In this document: positions 1 to 5,366 of the stretch, one piece after another | How the letters are laid out: every line of letters starts with the position of its first letter | How positions within the stretch are numbered: position 1 is the first letter of the stretch | Source: Clostridia bacterium | Lineage (GTDB): Bacteria > Bacillota > Clostridia > Christensenellales > Borkfalkiaceae | NCBI GenBank assembly: GCA_017646945.1 | Contig: JAGCLN010000093.1 | Span: forward strand, 1-17,078 | Direction of reading: 5' to 3' | Length of the DNA: 17,078 nt | Made by a program: the position numbers and the translations under genes | Notes under the pieces: model-generated | The model's database searches: none | The model's input: only the letters and a program-made list of their open reading frames with translations | What the model was told of the DNA's origin: nothing

Positions 1-1139
1 CCGGCGATAAAGACGAGTTTGAAAAGTTTAAAAAATTTGCTGAAACTCTCCCCTTACTCATCGGCAACCCCTTATACCATTGGACGCATTTAGAACTTAA
101 ACGTTACTTTGGTATCGACGAAGTTTTAACCCCCGATAACGCTAAATACGTTTGGGATAAGGTTAACGAGTGCTTAGCAAAGCCTGAATTTAGAGCGCAA
201 GAACTTATCAAGCGTTCGGGCGTTGAAGTTATTTGCACGACTGACGACCCTGCCGATACTTTAGAATATCACGAACAATTAAAAGATTTCTCAACTAAGA
301 TTTTACCCACTATGCGCCCCGATAAACTTATAAATATCGACCAAGCGACTTTCAAGCCCTATCTTGAACAAACGGGTTTAACTTCTTATAAAGAAATCGA
401 AGCGTGGATAATTGAAAGAATTAAATTCTTTAACGACCACGGCTGTCGCCTTTCCGACCACGCGCTTGAATACGTACCCTACGCAGAAGGCAACCCCGAA
501 GAAGTATTTAACAAGTTTATGAGCGGAAAAGCGCTCGATAAGGCGGAAATTGATGCGTACAAGTGCTCTATCTTAAAGATTTGCGCTAAGGAATACGTTA
601 AGTACGGTTGGGCTATGCAACTTCATATCGGCGCGCTTAGAAACAACAATTCTAAGATGTATGATAAACTCGGCGCAGACGTTGGCTTTGATAGTATTAA
701 CGACCTTTGCATCGCTGAAAACCTTGCAAAGTTCTTAAATTCTTTGGAAAAGGATAACGTTCTTCCCAAGACCATTTTATACACGCTTAACCCCAAAGAT
801 AACTACGTTTTAGCAACTATGCTCGGCAACTTCCAAAACGGCGATATCCCCGGCAAGATTCAATTTGGTTCGGGCTGGTGGTTCAACGACCAACGCGACG
901 GTATGCTTGACCAAATGCGCTCGCTTGCAAACCTTGGTATGATAGCAAGATTTGTGGGTATGCTTACCGATAGTAGAAGTTTCGTATCGTACACCCGCCA
1001 CGAATATTTTAGAAGAATTATGTGTAACTTAATCGGCGAATGGGTTGAAGACGGCGAATACCCCAAAGACTTTAAGTATTTAGAAAAAATCGTTAAGGGC
1101 ATCGCTTACGAAAACGCTAAAAACTACTTCAAGTTCTAA
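1..1139 (+). CDS. uxaC: Uronate isomerase (glucuronate/galacturonate isomerase), 5' end missing
   Basis: The frame is open from the window edge (first full codon at base 3) to TAA at 1137-1139, giving 378 visible residues. The family is about 470 residues long, so roughly the first 90 are outside the window. Recognisable UxaC blocks are HWTHLELKRYFGI early in the visible part, CTTDDP, GSGWWFNDQRDGML, LTDSRSF, and the closing Arg/His-rich segment YTRHEYFRRI. The family interconverts D-glucuronate and D-fructuronate, or D-galacturonate and D-tagaturonate, in cytoplasmic hexuronate catabolism. The gene converges on the MFS gene and shares its terminator, so it is not part of the microcompartment operon. 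The internal ATG at 312 lies within conserved sequence and is not the start. The family call is firm; the preferred uronate cannot be told. Confidence 0.95.
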   Translation, partial: GDKDEFEKFKKFAETLPLLIGNPLYHWTHLELKRYFGIDEVLTPDNAKYVWDKVNECLAKPEFRAQELIKRSGVEVICTTDDPADTLEYHEQLKDFSTKILPTMRPDKLINIDQATFKPYLEQTGLTSYKEIEAWIIERIKFFNDHGCRLSDHALEYVPYAEGNPEEVFNKFMSGKALDKAEIDAYKCSILKICAKEYVKYGWAMQLHIGALRNNNSKMYDKLGADVGFDSINDLCIAENLAKFLNSLEKDNVLPKTILYTLNPKDNYVLATMLGNFQNGDIPGKIQFGSGWWFNDQRDGMLDQMRSLANLGMIARFVGMLTDSRSFVSYTRHEYFRRIMCNLIGEWVEDGEYPKDFKYLEKIVKGIAYENAKNYFKF

Positions 1140-1149
1140 TTTAAACCAA

Positions 1150-1183
1150 CAAAAAACACGAGCAAAAATGCTCGTGTTTTTTT
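1150..1183. terminator. Bidirectional intrinsic terminator
   Basis: An 8-bp perfect stem (CACGAGCA at 1157-1164, TGCTCGTG at 1169-1176) with an AAAA loop is flanked by six A's on the left and seven T's on the right. It therefore works as a hairpin plus U-tract on both strands. It lies between the convergent uronate isomerase (stop at 1139) and the MFS transporter (stop at 1193) and should end both transcripts. Confidence 0.92.
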
Positions 1184-1192
1184 ATGGAATTT

Positions 1193-2461
1193 TTAGATTT
1201 TTCTCGTTTTCATTTTGCGAGCAATAAGCGTTAAAACAAGCAAGATAACGTATAACGCACCTATTATTATAAAGATAGAATTCCAACCGAACTTATCTTT
1301 TACGAAACCAAACATTGCCGCTTGAAACGCAGCGCCCATATATACCGCCCAGTCAAACACGCCTACAACCGTTGAAGAAAAGGCTTTGCCACCGATATCG
1401 CCGGCAATCGTCCAAATAACGCCAGTTACCATAGCGAACACGCCGAGAACAAAAAGTATTATCGATGCAAGCGTTTGGACTTTGATAAAGGGGAATATTA
1501 TCATACCCGCTATCGTTATAATAGACGCGATAACGAGCATAGGCTCTCTTTTTCCTTTGAGAAGTTTATCGGTGATAATCGGGAAGATAAACATCGCACA
1601 CGCTTGACCTACGGGAAGTAAAATCGAACTGAAAATACCGTCTTTAATAGTAAGGCCGAGCGATTCGGTAAAGTAGGTGGGAACCCAAGTTAACAAGCCG
1701 TATCTACCTATACCTGCAATAGCGGAAATTAAGCAAAATACGATAACTTTGGGTTCGCTAAACAATATTTTATAGGGATAGAAAAAGCCTTTGCTTTCAA
1801 TTTCTTTAATAAGCTGGCTATCGCGTTCGGCATCTTCATCAACGATAGGCGCAAATCCTGCCTTTTGCGGTTCTTCTTTAAAAAAGAAAACTATCGCAAT
1901 AATCATAACCACCATAGGAATCATAGGCAATCTAAACGCTGAGCGCCAACCCCATTCGGGATTAAGTTCTAAGCAAAGTAAAATGGTAAGGTAAGTTACG
2001 ACCTGAGCCATACCCGAGAAAAACGTTGTAAGCCCCGTTGTAAAACCCCTTTTGCTCTTCGGCCACCATTTGTTTATAACGCCAAGACCGTTAGACCAAA
2101 GCATTGATTGAAAAAATCCGTTCAAGCCCCAAAGCACGGCAATAACTGGAATACTGTGTTGAAAAGAAATTATAACGTTTAAAACCGCGCTTGCAATAAC
2201 GCCTACTATAATAAGCCTTTTATAGCCGACTAACGCGCCGAGCCTTCCGTTTATAAGTTGACCGAAAGCATAGCACCAAAATAGCGAAGATGAAACAACG
2301 CCGAGCGCAGCGGTATCCGTACCTAAGCCGATTGCCATCTCGCTCATAACAAGGTTGATGTTTTGACGGCCGTTATAGAAGAACAAATAAGTCAAGCCAA
2401 AACTAAGTAGCGTAAGCCAAGCGATTTTATTAAATCTTTTACTTATATTTGTTTTATCCAC
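1193..2461 (-). CDS. MFS transporter, organophosphate:phosphate antiporter (GlpT/UhpT-like) family
   Basis: The 422-residue protein is hydrophobic throughout, with a pattern consistent with 12 membrane helices and a charged central loop around residues 195-220. Family marks are the N-terminal FFYNGRQNINLVMSEMA segment and the WGLNGFFQSMLWSNG...WWPKSKRGFTTG region, both typical of the OPA branch of the MFS (GlpT, UhpT, PgtP). The family usually exchanges a phosphorylated organic solute for phosphate, but many gut homologues carry other anionic sugars, so the substrate is unknown. The start is GTG at 2461, preceded by TGGAG eight bases upstream; no better ATG exists nearby. It follows the operon terminator and has its own consensus promoter, so it is a separate unit. 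Uptake of a hexuronate or sugar phosphate would fit the neighbours but is only inference. Confidence 0.85.
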   Translation of the reverse strand: MDKTNISKRFNKIAWLTLLSFGLTYLFFYNGRQNINLVMSEMAIGLGTDTAALGVVSSSLFWCYAFGQLINGRLGALVGYKRLIIVGVIASAVLNVIISFQHSIPVIAVLWGLNGFFQSMLWSNGLGVINKWWPKSKRGFTTGLTTFFSGMAQVVTYLTILLCLELNPEWGWRSAFRLPMIPMVVMIIAIVFFFKEEPQKAGFAPIVDEDAERDSQLIKEIESKGFFYPYKILFSEPKVIVFCLISAIAGIGRYGLLTWVPTYFTESLGLTIKDGIFSSILLPVGQACAMFIFPIITDKLLKGKREPMLVIASIITIAGMIIFPFIKVQTLASIILFVLGVFAMVTGVIWTIAGDIGGKAFSSTVVGVFDWAVYMGAAFQAAMFGFVKDKFGWNSIFIIIGALYVILLVLTLIARKMKTRKI

Positions 2462-2477
2462 GAATTTTACTCCAACG

Positions 2478-2494
2478 TATAATAAATTATTATA
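2478..2494. promoter_or_regulatory. AT-only inverted repeat over the transporter -10 and start site
   Basis: On the minus strand TATAATAA, one T, then TTATTATA form a perfect 8-bp inverted repeat. It begins in the -10 box and covers the expected transcription start. It could be an operator for a repressor, but its pure A/T composition makes chance occurrence plausible. Confidence 0.35.
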
Positions 2495-2517
2495 TATTAT
2501 CTATATCGAATTGTCAA
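2489..2517 (-). promoter_or_regulatory. Consensus sigma-A promoter of the MFS transporter
   Basis: Read on the minus strand, TTGACA (2517-2512), a 17-base spacer and TATAAT (2494-2489) match both housekeeping boxes exactly. The gene start at 2461 lies about 20 bases beyond the expected transcription start. This separates transporter expression from the microcompartment operon, which terminates just upstream. Confidence 0.85.
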
Positions 2518-2529
2518 AGAATTACCAAA

Positions 2530-2569
2530 CAAAACAAACGGCAGAGAAAACTCTCTGCCGTGTGTTTTG
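2530..2569 (-). terminator. Terminator of the microcompartment operon
   Basis: A perfect 10-bp stem (2538-2547 with 2552-2561; ACGGCAGAGA arm) has an AAAC loop on the plus strand. Read leftward it is followed by a T-rich run, TTGTTTTGTTTGG. Outer CAAAAC (2530-2535) and GTTTTG (2564-2569) arms can extend the pairing. It lies about 30 bases after the stop of the last operon gene at 2599 and before the transporter's own promoter. Confidence 0.85.
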
Positions 2570-2598
2570 CTGTGTAAATATATAAAATTTTATAAGGA

Positions 2599-2952
2599 TT
2601 AAAGTAAGTAAATAGGAAGGTCATCACCGAACGAGTAAGACTTTCCGTTTTCGTTCTTTTCCGCCTTGATAGGCTTTTTAACCGCCTTAACGGTGGGTTT
2701 TTTAACTTCTTCAGGAACGGTAACTACGGGCGCTACCACTTCCACTTTTTCCACTTTTTTAACGGGGGCTTTTTTAGTTTGAGTTGCCTTTTTAGTAGCA
2801 GGTTTTTTGTTAACCGACTTTTCAACCATATCTAAAACTTGCTTATCCGTTGCGCCGATAACGGTGCTATTTACCATATCGGGAGCAGTTGTTTTAACTT
2901 TACTATAACCGTTGTTTTCAACTCTTTTGATTGCGTTTTTACCTATTGACAT
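2599..2952 (-). CDS. Small lysine-rich, disordered protein; candidate McdB-like partner of the ParA ATPase
   Basis: This 117-residue protein matches no catalytic family I recognise. ATG at 2952 is chosen because AAAGGAG sits ten bases upstream within the end of parA; the ATG at 2973 has no such site. The gene overlaps parA by 14 bases, suggesting coupled translation. The N-terminal part (1-45) is mixed and could fold into a short helix. Residues about 45-100 are a Lys/Pro/Ala/Val repeat-like low-complexity tract, and the protein ends in an acidic-hydrophobic tail, SFGDDLPIYLL. It has 23 Lys in 117 residues and no Cys, Trp or His. A small disordered protein encoded directly after a ParA ATPase in a microcompartment operon is the arrangement of McdAB carboxysome positioning systems. 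It lacks the C-terminal Trp motif I associate with some McdB proteins, so homology is not shown; the functional analogy is inference. Confidence 0.6.
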   Translation of the reverse strand: MSIGKNAIKRVENNGYSKVKTTAPDMVNSTVIGATDKQVLDMVEKSVNKKPATKKATQTKKAPVKKVEKVEVVAPVVTVPEEVKKPTVKAVKKPIKAEKNENGKSYSFGDDLPIYLL

Positions 2953-3730
2953 AACTCTCAATCTCCTTTGCAAGCGCGGTATATTCTTGAGCGCTTCTAC
3001 TAGTCTTTTTGAACGCTACTACCGGCACGCTGTTGTCTTGCGACCACTCAACCGTACTATCAACTCTAACGTAGGTATCGAATAACCTTACGCCGTCCAT
3101 ACTCTTTAAAGTTTCAAGCGTTTGTTTAAAATATTTCTTTCTCTCATCCGCCTTAGTTACGGCAATACCTAAAATTTCAAGCTTTGGCGAAATCTCTTTT
3201 ACTTGGCTTGTAAACTCAAACATATTTGCCAAACCAAACAAACCCCACGGGCTTGCTTCTACGGGAATTACCAAATAGTCGCTAGCGCACAAAACGTTCA
3301 TTACCCAACCGCCGAGCGTGGGTGGGGCGTCAATGAGAACGTAATCGTAATAACCCCTTGCGCGAATAGGCTCTAAAATCTTTCTAAACACCGTTTCTCT
3401 TTGCCATTTTGAAAAGAGTTCAAACTCAATTCCACTCATAAGCGATGAGGACGGTATAAGGTCAAGCCCTTCATATTCCGTTTCCGCAATACATTTTGAA
3501 AGGTCTACCCCGTCTTTAATCGCCGAATAGATATTTTTACCATTCTCGGCAAAAGAAAGAGCCTTTTCTTCATCAAAGTAAGAAATGGTTAAATTAAGTT
3601 GCATATCGCCGTCAATCATAAGAACTTTCTTTCCGCTAAGCGCTAACGCGCACGCTACGTTTGAACAGGTAGTCGTTTTTCCACTACCGCCCTTATTGTT
3701 GGCAAACGCTATTACTTTAGTTTTGCTCAT
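2939..3730 (-). CDS. ParA/MinD-family ATPase, probable microcompartment-positioning (McdA-like) protein
   Basis: This 263-residue protein has a classic ParA deviant Walker A, NNKGGSGKTTT (residues 11-21, signature Lys13, catalytic-loop Lys18). It also has Walker A' DGDMQLN (40-46) and Walker B VLIDAPP (131-137). There is no N-terminal DNA-binding extension, as in small ParA proteins and McdA. ParA ATPases dimerise with ATP, bind the nucleoid non-specifically and move cargo when a partner stimulates hydrolysis. The start codon overlaps the stop of the EutP/PduV-like gene (ATGA at 3727-3730), and the next gene overlaps its 3' end. It therefore belongs to the microcompartment operon and has no ParB or origin nearby. 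Inference: it spaces the microcompartments along the nucleoid so that daughter cells inherit them. The ATPase family is firm, the cargo is not. Confidence 0.88.
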   Translation of the reverse strand: MSKTKVIAFANNKGGSGKTTTCSNVACALALSGKKVLMIDGDMQLNLTISYFDEEKALSFAENGKNIYSAIKDGVDLSKCIAETEYEGLDLIPSSSLMSGIEFELFSKWQRETVFRKILEPIRARGYYDYVLIDAPPTLGGWVMNVLCASDYLVIPVEASPWGLFGLANMFEFTSQVKEISPKLEILGIAVTKADERKKYFKQTLETLKSMDGVRLFDTYVRVDSTVEWSQDNSVPVVAFKKTSRSAQEYTALAKEIESYVNR

Positions 3731-4164
3731 TTATCTTTTTCTTCCTTTAAAAAATCAACTATTTCGGCTAAACCTTCACCCGTTATAGAACTTACGGGAA
3801 ATATCTTTTTGCACCCAGCAAGTTTAAGCCAGTTTTTAACCCTTTCAACGTTAGCGTCAGGCTTATCTATACCCGTTATTATACCTATCGCTTCTCTGTT
3901 TACCATACTCGTTAAGCAAGGTGAAAAGATTGAATAAGGTTCGTTAGCGGATAACACTAAACCAACGACGTCCGCTTCATAAGCGTAAAGGGCGAGCGCG
4001 CCACTCGTTTCACGGCGTTCAGTATATTCGCCGGGGGTATCGATAACGGTATCAAGATAGTTTACGTACTGCGTTTTATCGTATTTGATTTCTTCGCCGA
4101 GTAGCGCTTGTTTAAGCGTTGTTTTGCCTGCGCCTACTCTACCGAATAACATTATATTTTTCAT
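3727..4164 (-). CDS. eutP: EutP/PduV-like small GTPase-fold protein
   Basis: The 145-residue P-loop protein has G1 GRVGAGKTT (8-16), a G3-like DTPGE (42-46) and a G4-like TGIDKPD (97-103), the pattern of EutP and PduV. The length matches EutP (about 150). These proteins accompany the shell genes of ethanolamine and propanediol microcompartments. EutP has been reported to have acetate-kinase activity, and PduV has been linked to microcompartment movement and to the outer shell surface. Here it is translationally coupled to a ParA ATPase, which favours a positioning or shell-surface role. The 48 bases before its start lack a clear Shine-Dalgarno but contain an imperfect hairpin (4178-4201), so translation may be weak or coupled. 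EutP and PduV cannot be told apart from sequence alone. Confidence 0.88.
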   Translation of the reverse strand: MKNIMLFGRVGAGKTTLKQALLGEEIKYDKTQYVNYLDTVIDTPGEYTERRETSGALALYAYEADVVGLVLSANEPYSIFSPCLTSMVNREAIGIITGIDKPDANVERVKNWLKLAGCKKIFPVSSITGEGLAEIVDFLKEEKDK

Positions 4165-4212
4165 AATAAATTAGTTAAATATCGACTTATAGGTCGAAAT
4201 TGCAGTTTTACG

Positions 4213-4572
4213 TTAGGTCTTTGTTACTTCGCAACAAATATAGCCAAGCCTATTTTTAAAATAGTCGCTAATAGCGTTGAAAGCGGCTTCAACGGAAGAT
4301 ACGCTACCTGTTATTATCAACGTGCCTGTGAATCTATCTACAAAGCCGATTTCCGCACCCGAAGATTTCATAGCGATATCTGCAGCGATTACCGCACTTT
4401 CGTAAGGAATAACGGTAAACACACCGATTGCGCTACGAGTGTAATCAACCCTTGGGTCTAAGCCGAGTTTTGTGTATAAGGTTTCGCCGGGGTTTGCAAT
4501 AATGTGGCAAAGCGTAATCTGTTTACCCGGAACGAACTCCTGAATAATTCTCATTTTATCTTGAAGTTCCAT
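4213..4572 (-). CDS. eutS: EutS/PduU-type circularly permuted BMC-H shell protein
   Basis: The 119-residue protein opens with RIIQEFVPGKQITLCHIIA, the N-terminal beta-strand signature of EutS and PduU. This strand forms a small barrel over the hexamer pore. The rest is a circularly permuted BMC fold: SAIGVFTVIPYESAVIAAD, IGFVDRFTGTLIITGSV and the terminal CCEVTKT. It is slightly longer than EutS because of an insert around residues 38-46. It forms a hexameric shell tile whose pore is capped. Its start lies one base after the activase stop (4574), so translation is coupled. In Pdu systems PduU binds PduV, and the gene for the PduV/EutP homologue follows immediately here, which fits that partnership. 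Confidence 0.93.
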   Translation of the reverse strand: MELQDKMRIIQEFVPGKQITLCHIIANPGETLYTKLGLDPRVDYTRSAIGVFTVIPYESAVIAADIAMKSSGAEIGFVDRFTGTLIITGSVSSVEAAFNAISDYFKNRLGYICCEVTKT

Positions 4573-4573
4573 A

Positions 4574-5359
4574 TCAGCCTCCTATTTGAATTTTAAGCCC
4601 ACTTTCTTCCGCAACGGATTTTAAATATTCCATTTTTTCGTTGGTGGGCGGTTCAATATCTTTAAGTGAATATTCTCTACCAAGCCCGTAATACTTATCC
4701 TGACCGAGCCTGTGGTAAGGAAGCAAGTGGTGTTCCTTCACGCCTTTTAAAGTGGACGCAAATTTCGATATTGCCCTTATATCTTTTTCGCTATCGTTAA
4801 AGGTGGGAATAACGGGCGTTCTAATAATGAGTTCAACTCCGCTTTCCGCTACCATTTTAGCGTTTTCAAGAATTCTCTCGTTGCCTGCGGTGGTATATTC
4901 TTTATGCTTACCGCTATCCATATTCTTAATATCCATAAGGCAAAGGTCAAGATAGGGCAAAACTTTTTCAATGCTATCGTAGGGAACGTTTAAAGTGGTT
5001 TCAATAGCCGTGTGAAGACCTGCGTTTTTGCACGCCCTTAATAAATCCCTTGCAAACTCCGGTTGAGCGAGCGCTTCGCCACCCGATAAGGTAACGCCAC
5101 CGCCACTTCTTCTATAATAGTTTTCATCGGATAAAATTTCGGGCATAAGTTCGGCAACGGTAACGTCTTTTCCAACGGTTCTTGCAGCGCCGTTTTCAGT
5201 CAAGGTTTCAATCTCGTATTTTTGCGATTCGGGATTGCAACACCAAGCGCAACGCATAAAACAACCTTTGAAAAACACGATTGTTCTAATGCCGGGTCCA
5301 TCGTGAATTGAGAACCTTTGAATATTAAATATTCTGCCTTTGGTGTGTAAGTAATCCAT
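4574..5359 (-). CDS. Glycyl radical enzyme activase (radical SAM, PflA family)
   Basis: The 261-residue protein has the radical SAM cluster motif CFMRCAWC (Cys33, Cys37, Cys40) after the family's conserved FSIHDGPGIRT segment. It also has the SAM-binding GGE motif (93-95) and the NPES and DIKNMD segments. It cleaves SAM with its 4Fe-4S cluster to install the glycyl radical on the dehydratase encoded seven bases upstream. Most activases of glycerol, choline and related glycyl radical enzymes carry a ferredoxin-like insert with two further clusters, about 300 residues in all. This one has no cysteines between Cys41 and the GGE region, so it is the short, PflA-like form. The direct order of GRE then activase makes the partner clear. 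Confidence 0.95.
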   Translation of the reverse strand: MDYLHTKGRIFNIQRFSIHDGPGIRTIVFFKGCFMRCAWCCNPESQKYEIETLTENGAARTVGKDVTVAELMPEILSDENYYRRSGGGVTLSGGEALAQPEFARDLLRACKNAGLHTAIETTLNVPYDSIEKVLPYLDLCLMDIKNMDSGKHKEYTTAGNERILENAKMVAESGVELIIRTPVIPTFNDSEKDIRAISKFASTLKGVKEHHLLPYHRLGQDKYYGLGREYSLKDIEPPTNEKMEYLKSVAEESGLKIQIGG

Positions 5360-5366
5360 CTTCTAA

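Noticed and set aside
2953..2973. Earlier start (2973) for the lysine-rich protein
   Set aside because: AAAGGAG lies between this ATG and the one at 2952, so it serves the latter.
2939..3730. Plasmid or chromosome partition origin of the ParA gene
   Set aside because: There is no ParB-like protein, parS-like repeat or replication gene, and the gene is translationally coupled within the microcompartment operon.
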